DNA from: Betaproteobacteria bacterium
Lineage (GTDB): Bacteria > Pseudomonadota > Gammaproteobacteria > Burkholderiales > Burkholderiaceae_C
Direction of reading: 5' to 3'
NCBI GenBank assembly: GCA_947448675.1
Contig: CANFOR010000016.1
Coordinates: 1-22,109, forward strand
DNA length: 22,109 bases
Numbering within the stretch: position 1 is the first letter of the stretch; each line of letters starts with the position of its first letter. Positions 1-7,702 of this stretch are shown here, piece by piece. The translations under genes were made by a program, and so were the position numbers. Below the pieces are notes generated by a model that saw only the letters and a program-made list of their open reading frames with translations, had not been told where the DNA came from and did not search any database.

Positions 1-1
1 G

Positions 2-781
2 GTCAACACCACCTCGGGCCCGATTGCTGGCGTGACAGTACAAGACATGCTGCCCGCGGGCTTCCGCTACATCCCTGGCACTGCGCGCATCGGTGGCACC
101 ACCGTGCAAGCCGACCCAGCAGGTGGAGTCGGACGCTCGCTCACCTTCGGTACCTGGACTATTGCAGGCAATACAACGCTCGAGCTGAGCTACTACGTGC
201 GCTTGGGTGTGGGCTCGGCCCAGGGCGATGGTGTGAACCGCGCTAACGCAGGTTTCCCAGGCCCCACTGGCAGCACGCTGCGCTCCAACACCGGCTTGTT
301 CAAAGTCAATGTGCAGGGTGGCATCTTCAGCAATGACGGCTGCATTGCAGGCAAGGTTTTTGTTGACTGCAACGGCGACCATGTGCAAAACAACGAAAGC
401 GGCTCGCAAGAGCTGGGCATCCCGGGCGTGCGTCTCTTCTTCTTGAACGGTACCGTCATCACCACGGACGCTGAAGGCAAGTACAGCATTTGCGGTATGC
501 GTGCACATACCCATGTCATCAAGATCGACGACAGCAGCTTGCCGGAGCGCTCGCGCATCTTCCCGTCGAGCAACCGCAACGCTGGTGTGGGCGACAGCAT
601 TTTCGTGGACCTCAAAGGCGGTGAGTTGGCCCGTGCCGACTTTATCGAAGGCTCTTGCACTCCAGAGATCTTGGATCAAGTCAAAGCCCGTCGGGGCAAG
701 GTTGCTGAGCCGGAGATGGACAAAAACAAAACGCCGCCACCCCAGTCGGATGCGGTTAACAGCAGTGGGGTGACGAAATGA
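2..781 (+). CDS. Surface protein with DUF11-type and SdrD-B-like domains, C-terminal part
   Basis: The frame is open from the first base of the window, so this is the C-terminal 259 residues of a longer protein. The first ~100 residues resemble the end of a DUF11-type beta-sandwich repeat (VTVQDMLPAGFRYIPGTARI is typical). Next comes a SdrD-B/Cna-B-like unit (GKVFVDCNGDHVQNN, then IPGVRLFFLNG and TTDAEGKYSICGM). A charged, Pro-rich tail (TPPPQSDAV) closes it. Four Cys lie in or just after the SdrD-B-like unit, which would allow disulfides outside the cell. Such proteins are usually exported and built from repeated beta-sandwiches used for adhesion or as surface stalks; no sortase motif or membrane anchor is visible here. 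The stop overlaps the next start as ATGA, so translation is probably coupled to the barrel gene. The partner role is inferred from this and from the OmpA-type gene beyond. Confidence 0.8.
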   Translation, partial: VNTTSGPIAGVTVQDMLPAGFRYIPGTARIGGTTVQADPAGGVGRSLTFGTWTIAGNTTLELSYYVRLGVGSAQGDGVNRANAGFPGPTGSTLRSNTGLFKVNVQGGIFSNDGCIAGKVFVDCNGDHVQNNESGSQELGIPGVRLFFLNGTVITTDAEGKYSICGMRAHTHVIKIDDSSLPERSRIFPSSNRNAGVGDSIFVDLKGGELARADFIEGSCTPEILDQVKARRGKVAEPEMDKNKTPPPQSDAVNSSGVTK

Positions 782-3700
782 AGCATTCGCACACCACCCA
801 ATATTCAATGATGAACATGGCTATGCAGCGCACCCCCATCGCAGTGGCAATCATGGTGCTGCAGGTGACGGCTTTTGCCCAGACGGCCATCAACACCACC
901 AGTGCCGACACACCAGACAACAAGTCTTTGTTTGAAACGGGCGTACCTGGTGGCACCAGTGCCATTGGCCCGCGGCCCTTCACCAGCTTTATGGAGCGCC
1001 TGTCTTCTCCGGTAGACAAAATCCTCATCAAAGTTGCTGGCGACAACCTGCCTGCTGACGGTGTGCAAGCCACTCCAGTGAGCGTGCAATTGCTCGACAT
1101 CAAGGGCATGCCCATTAAAGACGATGTAGAGGTCACCATCGAAGTCAATGCCGACGCCCGCATTTTGCTGCCCGGCCGCACTACTTCGGAATGGGGCGCA
1201 GACCGTGGCGACATCGACCGCATCCAGCCTGGCGTGCAAGCCAAGGCCCAGGGCGGCCTGTTGCAGTTCAAGCTGATCGCACCCTACAAACCCAATGCCG
1301 TCACCTTGCGCATCAGCGTCAAAGGCTTAGTGGAAAAAGTCGTGGTGCGCTACGTGCCCGATCTGCGCAAAATGATGATGGTCGGCTTGATCGAAGGGCG
1401 CTTGCGCTCTGACAAATTCAATCCCGGTGGCATCGTGCCCGTTGGTCAAAACGATGGCTTCGACGAAGAAATCAAAGGCATGAACCGTGACTTCAACGCC
1501 GGTTCAATGCATGCTGCAGGCCGTGCTGCGGTGTACCTGAAGGGCAAGATCAAAGGCGACTACCTGCTCACCGTTGCCTACGACTCCGACAAGATCGTCA
1601 CCCGCCAGCTGTTCCAAACCATTGACCCCAACACCTTCTACCCTGTCTATGGCGACTCCGCCCTGCGCACAGTAGACGCACAGAGCACCGGCAAGCTTTA
1701 TGTGCGTTTGGACAAAAACCTCACCTATGTGCTCTACGGAGACTACACCACAGCCGACAACAACCCAGCCCGCCAACTGAGCCAATACAGCCGTTCGTTG
1801 CCCGGCCTCAAAGCCCACTACGAAGAAGGCAACATCATTGCCAACACCTTTGCGGCCCAGCAGTCGTTGGCACAGTATGTCGACGAATTCCCTGCGCGCG
1901 GCATGTCGGGCCCCTACAGCGTCTCTAACCCCAATGGTGTTAAGGGCACTGAAAAAGTAGAGATATTGGTGCGTGACCGCAACCGCCCTACAGCCATCAT
2001 CAGCAACACTTTGCTCACGGCTCTGAGCGACTACGACTTCGAGCCCTTTAACGGCCAAATCGTCTTCCGCGCGCCTGTGCCCAGCTTGGACGACCAGGGC
2101 AACCCGGTGTCGATTCGCATCACCTACGAGGTAGACCAAGGTGGCGCGCATTACTTTGTGGCCGGAGCAGACGCCCGCGTCAAACTGGGTGACAGCGTTA
2201 CCGTTGGCGGCGTACTGATTAAAGACGAAAACCCGTCTGCCGGGTTTGAGATGCGCGGCCTCAATGCACTGGTTAAGCTCGGTCCTAAAACCGAACTCAT
2301 CGCCGAAGTGGCCAGCACCAATGCCGTGGTCAACACCAATAGCCTGAACGCCAACACCACCGGCAGCTTTGCTGGGCGCGTGGGCGAGGTTAGCGGCAAC
2401 GCAGAACGTGTCGAGTTGCGCCATGCAGACGCTAGCTTGCGTGCCCGTGCCTACGCACTGCGATCTGACGACAGCTTCTACAACCCCTCTTCGGGCGTCA
2501 CAGCTGGTAAGTCCGACGCTGGCGTCTCGGGCGCCTACCAAATCAACCCACAACTGTCAGTAAATGCCGAAGTAGCCAAGCAAGACAACCGCATCTTGGG
2601 TAGCACCAGCACATCTGGTTCGGTTGGTGTAGGCATTAAGGTCAACCCTAGCTTAACTATCAATGCCGGTTTACGCCATGTCACGCAAACCAATTTAACG
2701 CAACAAACGCTTGCCAACGGCAGCTGCACATCGGCCGCTGGAAGCTCCAGCACCGCGAACACGACAACGGGCTACAACACCGGCTTTGGCATTAATCAGC
2801 AAGGCAACCAAAATATTGACCCGGCCACGGGCAACCCCATTGTGTGCACGCCAGCTGCTATTGTTCCTGTAGCAGCCGTGCCAGCCACTAAGCTTGATGC
2901 TAGCTCTTTGTTTGTTAACGCTAACTACAAAGCCACGCCCAGCGTGAACCTCAGCGGCGAAGTACAAAAAGAAACCAACACCGACAGCTCTTTGCTCTAC
3001 CGCTTGGGAGCAGACTGGCGCGTGGCCGACAAAACCCGCATTTATGGCCGCTACGAAAACGCCAATAGCTACAGTGGTATTTATGGTTTAGGCACTGGTG
3101 CCAGCATGCAAACCTATGCATTGGGAATCGACACCCAGTACATGAAAGACGGCAGCGCCTACAACGAATACCGTTTGCGCGACACCGGCAATGCCAACAC
3201 CGTCGAGGCCGCCGTCGGACTGCGCAATGGCTGGCGCTTGGCCGAAGGCTGGCGCTTGAACACCAATCTTGAGCGCACCGTGAGCCGTAGCGCTGACGCC
3301 AGCGCCGTCAACCCCAACGTGTCCACCGGCGCTACCGCTGCTGCCGTGGGCCTGGAGTACACCGCTAACCCCTTGTGGAAGGCGTCTGGCCGTGTGGAGT
3401 GGCGCAAAGACAATAGCAACCAGAACTGGCTCACCACGCTCAGCGCCGTACGCAAGATCAACCGGGATTGGTCGGTGTTATTCCGTGACTATTACAGTTT
3501 GATCCAACCCCAGTCAGGCGCGGCAGACAACCGACAAAACCGCGCGCAAATGGGCCTAGCCTTCCGACCCGTGGACAACAACCAAGTTGATGCACTGGGT
3601 TTACTGGAATACAAAACACAAGACGACGGTGCCAGTGCCAGTAGCAAAACCAGCATCATGACCCTGCGGGCGAATTACCACCCCTCACGGCCCTGGGTGC

Positions 3701-4017
3701 TTAGCACACGCTTGGCGGCCAAAAGCGTGAACGAATTGCTGCTGAGCAGTGTACAAAGCAATTACAGCGCTTTCCTGTGGGGTGGCCGCGTGACTTATGA
3801 CATTACCAACCGCTATTCGATTGGTGCGCTGACCACCATTTTGCAAGGCCAAGGTGGCTCTAAGCAGTATGCCTATGGTCTTGAAGGCGGCTGGACCGCG
3901 GTAGACAATTTAATGCTCGGCTTGGGCTACAACTGGCGCGGTTTTGTTGACAAAGACCTCACTGGCTCCGACTATATGAACCGTGGCTGGGTCTTGAACC
4001 TGCGCTATAAATTTTAA
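778..4017 (+). CDS. Large outer-membrane beta-barrel protein with N-terminal Ig-like region
   Basis: This 1079-residue protein starts at an ATG overlapping the previous stop (ATGA). A signal peptide is likely near residues 16-35 (hydrophobic run ending in TAFAQ). Residues ~75-195 look like a bacterial Ig-like (Big_1/invasin-type) fold: an LPADG motif, alternating strands, then KVVVRYVPDLR. From ~residue 245 to the end there are many alternating amphipathic strands, and the last residue is Phe (NLRYKF), the usual C-terminal signal for BAM-assembled barrels. A stretch near residues 420-460 (DYDFEPFNGQIVFRAPVPS) is shared by large TonB-receptor-like barrels that lack a recognisable plug. I see no TonB box. 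The only two Cys (650 and 690) bracket a Gly/Asn/Thr-rich stretch, probably an external loop. It may anchor or export the upstream surface protein; this is inferred from gene order only. Confidence 0.8.
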   Translation: MKHSHTTQYSMMNMAMQRTPIAVAIMVLQVTAFAQTAINTTSADTPDNKSLFETGVPGGTSAIGPRPFTSFMERLSSPVDKILIKVAGDNLPADGVQATPVSVQLLDIKGMPIKDDVEVTIEVNADARILLPGRTTSEWGADRGDIDRIQPGVQAKAQGGLLQFKLIAPYKPNAVTLRISVKGLVEKVVVRYVPDLRKMMMVGLIEGRLRSDKFNPGGIVPVGQNDGFDEEIKGMNRDFNAGSMHAAGRAAVYLKGKIKGDYLLTVAYDSDKIVTRQLFQTIDPNTFYPVYGDSALRTVDAQSTGKLYVRLDKNLTYVLYGDYTTADNNPARQLSQYSRSLPGLKAHYEEGNIIANTFAAQQSLAQYVDEFPARGMSGPYSVSNPNGVKGTEKVEILVRDRNRPTAIISNTLLTALSDYDFEPFNGQIVFRAPVPSLDDQGNPVSIRITYEVDQGGAHYFVAGADARVKLGDSVTVGGVLIKDENPSAGFEMRGLNALVKLGPKTELIAEVASTNAVVNTNSLNANTTGSFAGRVGEVSGNAERVELRHADASLRARAYALRSDDSFYNPSSGVTAGKSDAGVSGAYQINPQLSVNAEVAKQDNRILGSTSTSGSVGVGIKVNPSLTINAGLRHVTQTNLTQQTLANGSCTSAAGSSSTANTTTGYNTGFGINQQGNQNIDPATGNPIVCTPAAIVPVAAVPATKLDASSLFVNANYKATPSVNLSGEVQKETNTDSSLLYRLGADWRVADKTRIYGRYENANSYSGIYGLGTGASMQTYALGIDTQYMKDGSAYNEYRLRDTGNANTVEAAVGLRNGWRLAEGWRLNTNLERTVSRSADASAVNPNVSTGATAAAVGLEYTANPLWKASGRVEWRKDNSNQNWLTTLSAVRKINRDWSVLFRDYYSLIQPQSGAADNRQNRAQMGLAFRPVDNNQVDALGLLEYKTQDDGASASSKTSIMTLRANYHPSRPWVLSTRLAAKSVNELLLSSVQSNYSAFLWGGRVTYDITNRYSIGALTTILQGQGGSKQYAYGLEGGWTAVDNLMLGLGYNWRGFVDKDLTGSDYMNRGWVLNLRYKF

Positions 4018-4040
4018 TTTTAAGCATGACAAGAAGCGCT

Positions 4041-5168
4041 ATGAAAAACCTCTTTACCATCATCTTATTGGCTACAGCCCTTACTGGTTGCGCGTTTACA
4101 GCTACAAAAAACGAAGCGCTTGAGACTACTTCGCAGGCCCTGGGCATGACCCCGCAAAGCCAACGCATTACCGCTGAAGCCATTTTGGGCGACCGCAATA
4201 CCATCGACGCCTTTCAGCAGCGCCTGAAGAAGCTGAGTGAAGCGGGCATTGCGCAAAACAACTACTCACTGGCCAAAGCCCAGTGCTGGCTCGACACTGC
4301 CAAAGCCCAGTACCACGAGAACGACCGTACCGGCTATGTAGAAGAGTCTTTAGCAGAATCTTCTAAAATTATCCAAGCTTTAGAAAACAATAAAAATGCT
4401 AAAGTGGGCTTTGAAACGCCATTGATTGCGGGTAGCTTGCGTGAGCGCGAAGATCTCTGGGCCAAATTTACCGCTTTCAAAGGCCAAGACAACACCCTGG
4501 CTTGCAATGCCCGCAGCGTCGCCTGCGGTGAGGTGCGCTTGGTGCGTGCAGGCCACGCCCACGAGCAAACCGGCTGGCGCGCCGCCGCACCGCATATTGC
4601 CATGGCCGAAGACGCCAGCACCAAAGCCGCTAGCGAAGCCGCAGCCTGCCCGCAACCCGCTGCCCATTTAGTAGCTCGCACTGCGTCTGCGTCAGTAGCT
4701 CCTATTGTTGTAGCAACGTCAGTAACACCCATGTCTGTAAGTGCGCCCGTAGCGGCCTCTATAGCAGCGCCCGTGGTGAAAGAAAGTTTCGTGCTTATCT
4801 CCGACGCATTGTTCCAATTTAACAAATCGAGCCTAGGCGATTTACTACCCGGCGGCCATGAAAACCTCAAACGCATGGCCGAGCGCTTGAAGGGCTACAA
4901 GTCCATCCAGAGCTTGAACATTCACGGACACACCGACCGCTTGGGCAGTGAGGCCTACAATGACGCCCTGTCGCAAAACCGTGCCCAAACCGTGCGCGCT
5001 TATTTAGAGTCTTTGGGTGTTAAAGCGGACAACACCAATGCGCAAGGACGCGGTACACGAGAGTCCACCGGCTTAGCGTGTTCGGCCAAATTGGCACAGG
5101 CTGCGCTTGTGACTTGCTTGCAACCCGATCGCCGCGTGACGCTGGAAGTCACAGGTGTGCTGAAATAA
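4041..5168 (+). CDS. OmpA-family peptidoglycan-binding lipoprotein
   Basis: I chose the ATG at 4041 because it gives a clean lipoprotein signal, MKNLFTIILLATALTGC, with Cys17 as lipidation site. An in-frame ATG at 4026 is possible but only adds MTRSA. Residues ~20-160 are helical and Ala/Gln-rich. Residues ~200-250 form a low-complexity Ala/Val/Pro linker that carries one of the dispersed 30-bp repeats. The last ~125 residues are an OmpA-like domain: FVLISDALFQFNKSSL, then the HGHTDRLGSEAYNDALSQNRA block and QPDRRVTLEV. The Asp of HTD and the Arg of PDRRV are the residues that normally hold diaminopimelate in peptidoglycan. The protein should tether the outer membrane, or the barrel encoded just upstream, to the cell wall. 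It lies 23 bp after the barrel gene and is very probably in the same operon. Confidence 0.88.
   Translation: MKNLFTIILLATALTGCAFTATKNEALETTSQALGMTPQSQRITAEAILGDRNTIDAFQQRLKKLSEAGIAQNNYSLAKAQCWLDTAKAQYHENDRTGYVEESLAESSKIIQALENNKNAKVGFETPLIAGSLREREDLWAKFTAFKGQDNTLACNARSVACGEVRLVRAGHAHEQTGWRAAAPHIAMAEDASTKAASEAAACPQPAAHLVARTASASVAPIVVATSVTPMSVSAPVAASIAAPVVKESFVLISDALFQFNKSSLGDLLPGGHENLKRMAERLKGYKSIQSLNIHGHTDRLGSEAYNDALSQNRAQTVRAYLESLGVKADNTNAQGRGTRESTGLACSAKLAQAALVTCLQPDRRVTLEVTGVLK
4685..4714 (-). repeat. Dispersed palindromic element, copy A
   Basis: Read on the minus strand this is GCTACAACAATAGGAGC, then four bases, then GACGCAGAC. The palindrome is imperfect (GAGC instead of TAGC). It lies inside the Ala/Val linker of the OmpA-family lipoprotein gene, in antisense orientation, without breaking the frame. 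Confidence 0.6.
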
Positions 5169-5252
5169 TTGAGAAAGATACACAGCGCTTTACCGAAAGA
5201 CGCGGCAGCAACAGGCTTGGTGCACTGATAGCGAGTTTGCAAGGCGCTGGGT

Positions 5253-6608
5253 TTATAGCGCTGCCTTGAACAAGCTCTCCATCTCGCGCCGCACTTGGTA
5301 GGCGCGGGTGCTGGTGTCGATGGCCACGTCGGCCCAGGTGAGGCTTTGGCCTTGGGCAACCGGGCGAATAACCTTCACGTTGTGCGCCAAGCCCAGTGGC
5401 AGGCCACCTTCGCCGCGCAGTGCCTGCGAGTTGGCAGCGGGTAACAGCTTGCCCCAGACGGTGTAGCCACCTTCGCCGTCGAGCAGTTCACCCACTTTCA
5501 AGTCTTTTTTAGCGGTGGCCACGACGTCGGCGTTCCAGCCGGTGGCCACGCCGGTGGGCTCGCCGCGCAGGGCCACACTGGCCACGCTCACGCCTACCTC
5601 CAGGCCAATCAGATGCCAGCGCTTGTAGAGCGTGAAGTAGCGGCCGCTTGGGTCGGTGTGGGCGTTGTATTCTTCAAAGCAGTTCTTGATGTAGTCGGTC
5701 TCGGCCTCCACGGTAACCCACACGCCCATGCGTATGTCGTACGGAATGGCGCGGCCATCTTTTTCGAGCGAAGAAATCACTTCTACCATGCCCTTGCGCT
5801 CGAGCACGCCGCCCTCGGATATGGGGCGGGTGACGAAGGGAATGTCTTCCACACTCGCAGGCGGGTAGAGTAGGCCATTGCTGGGCACGCCCAGGCCAGT
5901 GGCGTTGCTCACTGCTGTGCTCTCTATGCTGGGTTTGGAACCGTCTAAAAAGCTGTTGAACATTTTGGGGTTGAGCCCGCCGCGCGCCGCCTGCTCGGGG
6001 GTGAGGCCATAGTAGCCCCATACGGTGTCGGGCGTGGATTGCGCAAAGTGCGGCAGCCACTTGTGGCCGCGCCCCGCCGCCACCACCGGGAAGCCGCAGG
6101 TGCGCGCCCAGTCTACGAGCTCGCAAATCAGCGCGGGCTGGTCGCCAAAGGCCAGTGAATACACCAGACTTTTTTCAGCGGCTTTGCGTGCCAACAGCGG
6201 GCCACAAAAGGCGTCGGCTTCGACAGTGACATTCACCACATGTTTGCCGTACGCAAACGCGCCCAAGATGTGGTTTACCGCCGCCACCGGGTTGCCAGTG
6301 CACTCGACGATGATGTCGATCTGCGGGCAGCTGACCACGGCTTGCCAGTCATCGGTGATCCAGGTTGCTCCTGTTTTGATAGCTTCGTACGCAGACTGTG
6401 CCTGCGTTGCAGCAGTATTCCACCCTACGCGGGCAAGGTTGGCGCGGGCCGCGCTGGGTGACAAGTCGGCAATCGCCACCAGGTGCACGCCCGGCGTGCG
6501 CGGAATCTGCGCCAGGTACATCGAGCCAAATTTTCCTGCGCCAATCAGGCCAATGCGGATGGGTTTGTTGTTGGCAGCGCGTTGCTGCAGTTTGGTGTGG
6601 AGGTTCAC
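5253..6608 (-). CDS. NAD(P)-binding oxidoreductase with C-terminal SAF domain
   Basis: This is a 451-residue protein if it starts at the GTG at 6608. A Rossmann fold opens it: IRIGLIGAGKFGSMY at residues ~17-31, the GxGxxG dinucleotide site, followed by LVAIADLSPSAARANLARVG. The middle shows a homoserine-dehydrogenase-like pattern (DIIVECTGNPVAAVNHILGAFAYGKHVVNVTVEAD). Residues ~355-430 match a SAF domain (DLKVGELLDGEGGYTVWGKLLP ... LPLGLAHNVKVIRPVAQGQSLTWADV). The substrate is unknown. Proteins of this architecture are often mislabelled FlgA-like because of SAF; the DRL/DXR-II reductoisomerase family is a related possibility, but I cannot support it. An upstream frame extension to 6713 would be translated repeat sequence and overlap the neighbour, so I rejected it. 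The gene follows the 2OG oxygenase on the same strand and probably acts with it. Confidence 0.82.
   Translation of the reverse strand: MNLHTKLQQRAANNKPIRIGLIGAGKFGSMYLAQIPRTPGVHLVAIADLSPSAARANLARVGWNTAATQAQSAYEAIKTGATWITDDWQAVVSCPQIDIIVECTGNPVAAVNHILGAFAYGKHVVNVTVEADAFCGPLLARKAAEKSLVYSLAFGDQPALICELVDWARTCGFPVVAAGRGHKWLPHFAQSTPDTVWGYYGLTPEQAARGGLNPKMFNSFLDGSKPSIESTAVSNATGLGVPSNGLLYPPASVEDIPFVTRPISEGGVLERKGMVEVISSLEKDGRAIPYDIRMGVWVTVEAETDYIKNCFEEYNAHTDPSGRYFTLYKRWHLIGLEVGVSVASVALRGEPTGVATGWNADVVATAKKDLKVGELLDGEGGYTVWGKLLPAANSQALRGEGGLPLGLAHNVKVIRPVAQGQSLTWADVAIDTSTRAYQVRREMESLFKAAL
6367..6396 (+). repeat. Dispersed palindromic element, copy B
   Basis: The sequence is GCTCCTGTTTTGATAGC, then TTCG, then TACGCAGAC. 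The last nine bases are identical, at the same spacing, to those of copy E in alaS. It is antisense within the SAF-domain oxidoreductase gene, in the part encoding AYEAIKTGATW. Confidence 0.6.
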
Positions 6609-6609
6609 A

Positions 6610-6660
6610 GGGCCCCCACGCGGGTCGCTACGCGTACATCGCTGGCCCCCGAGAGGGCCT
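6610..6660. repeat. GC-rich intergenic repeat of the Comamonadaceae spacer type
   Basis: This stretch between the oxygenase and oxidoreductase genes contains GGCCC-CCGAGA-GGGCC (6644-6659), which folds as a hairpin. It also has a run of alternating CG-rich segments ending in GGGCCCCCACG next to the GTG start. From memory it closely resembles a spacer repeat common between genes in Acidovorax, Variovorax and relatives; I have not searched for it. The run of five G just before the GTG start is part of the repeat and may act as the ribosome binding site. Confidence 0.5.
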
Positions 6661-6687
6661 TCGCGCCTTGGAGTGGTCTGGCGGCGC

Positions 6688-7599
6688 TCATGCTGGCTGC
6701 GGGCTGGCGTCAAAGGGCTGCAGCGAGGTTTGCAGGGCGCTGGCGGGCAGGCCGTTCTTCCAGGGCAAATCGACGGGGTAGTCTTTTAGCAAGCAATCGT
6801 CGGGCAGGCAGCTAATAGGTGTGAAGTCGCGGTGGGCGATGTACTCAGGCCGCTTGTGGCGGCGAATGTGGTTGCCCACGGCGCATAGGCTCAGGTACAC
6901 GCTCACGCGGTTCCAGGGGCTGAGGTTGCTGGTCGAGGCATGCACTAGGCAACTGTGGAAGAGAATCATCGAGCCCGCGGGGCCTTTGGGGCTGACGATG
7001 CCGCTGTCGACGAGGCGGCCGTCTTGGTCGTAGCGGCCTTTGCCACCGGCGCGTTCGACCAATTGGCGAATGAGGTCGTTGTCGACCGTCCACAGCGGGT
7101 AGCTGGTGGTAGTCAAGTCATGTTTGGCGTCGATCACGCCGCGCTTATGGCTGCCGGGGATGAACATCAGCGGACCGTTGTGCTCGTTCACGTCGTCTAA
7201 AAAAATGGCGATGTTCATGGCGCGCTCGGTGGGCATCATGTCGTCGTTGAGCCAGGTGCCGTAGTCTTGGTGCCACTGCCAGACGTCGCCCTCAAAGGCC
7301 ATCTTGCCGTTGATTTTGAACTGGTGCATGTAGAGCTTTTCACCAAACAGACTTTCGACCGGCTCGATCATGCGCGGGTGGCGCGCCAGGGTGGCAAACT
7401 CTCTTGAATACATGTGGGCAGCGAAGTTGGTGCGCACCGCGTCGGAGCCTTTCTCGCGCACGTTAAAAGCCTCGCGCCGCTCGTAGAGGGCGGGCACCGC
7501 CGCGTTGAGTTTGCAGGTTTCTTCAGGGCTGAAGAGGCTGGGGAAGAATAGGTAACCGTCGCGCTCAAATTGCGCGTGTTGTTCGTGGCTCAGTTGCAT
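6688..7599 (-). CDS. Phytanoyl-CoA dioxygenase (PhyH) family Fe(II)/2-oxoglutarate oxygenase
   Basis: This 303-residue protein has the PhyH/ectoine-hydroxylase layout. H110 and D112 lie in WQWHQDYGTW and H220 in FHSCLVHAST; together they form the 2-His-1-carboxylate iron site. R231 (SPWNR) is placed to bind 2-oxoglutarate. The segment MPTERAMNIAIFLDD followed by NGPLMFIPGSHK is typical of the family. Enzymes of this group hydroxylate small molecules using O2, Fe(II) and 2-oxoglutarate, giving succinate and CO2. The substrate cannot be read from the sequence; the WHQDYGTW region is EctD-like, but no ectoine genes are nearby. The ATG has a good Shine-Dalgarno, AGGAGA, 7 bases upstream. The gene is first in a probable two-gene unit with the SAF oxidoreductase, which suggests hydroxylation followed by oxidation or reduction of the same compound. 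Confidence 0.87.
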   Translation of the reverse strand: MQLSHEQHAQFERDGYLFFPSLFSPEETCKLNAAVPALYERREAFNVREKGSDAVRTNFAAHMYSREFATLARHPRMIEPVESLFGEKLYMHQFKINGKMAFEGDVWQWHQDYGTWLNDDMMPTERAMNIAIFLDDVNEHNGPLMFIPGSHKRGVIDAKHDLTTTSYPLWTVDNDLIRQLVERAGGKGRYDQDGRLVDSGIVSPKGPAGSMILFHSCLVHASTSNLSPWNRVSVYLSLCAVGNHIRRHKRPEYIAHRDFTPISCLPDDCLLKDYPVDLPWKNGLPASALQTSLQPFDASPQPA

Positions 7600-7688
7600 G
7601 TTTTGTCTCCTGGACTAGGTGAGCGTATACCGTGACCTGTAAGGCTGCATCGGGGCAAACGCTAGAACTGTAGCACCGGCCCGGCAAT

Positions 7689-7696
7689 GGGATAAT
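7689..7696 (+). promoter_or_regulatory. Probable extended -10 of aroC, leaderless transcript
   Basis: GATAAT at 7691-7696 is preceded by TG at 7688-7689 in the TGn position of an extended -10. Only six bases (CTGGCT) separate it from the aroC ATG, so transcription would start at or next to the A of ATG. No Shine-Dalgarno is present and I see no good -35. Confidence 0.5.
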
Positions 7697-7702
7697 CTGG
7701 CT

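Noticed and set aside
1504..2553. 349-residue open frame opposite the barrel gene
   Set aside because: No recognisable domain and no ribosome binding site; the plus-strand barrel frame is strongly supported.
4026..4040. Earlier ATG of the OmpA-family lipoprotein
   Set aside because: It only adds five residues ahead of a complete lipoprotein signal; possible but less likely.
6609..6713. 35-residue N-terminal extension of the SAF oxidoreductase
   Set aside because: It would translate the GC-rich repeat, read as Arg/Pro/Gly-rich sequence, and overlap the end of the oxygenase gene. The Rossmann motif fits a start at 6608.
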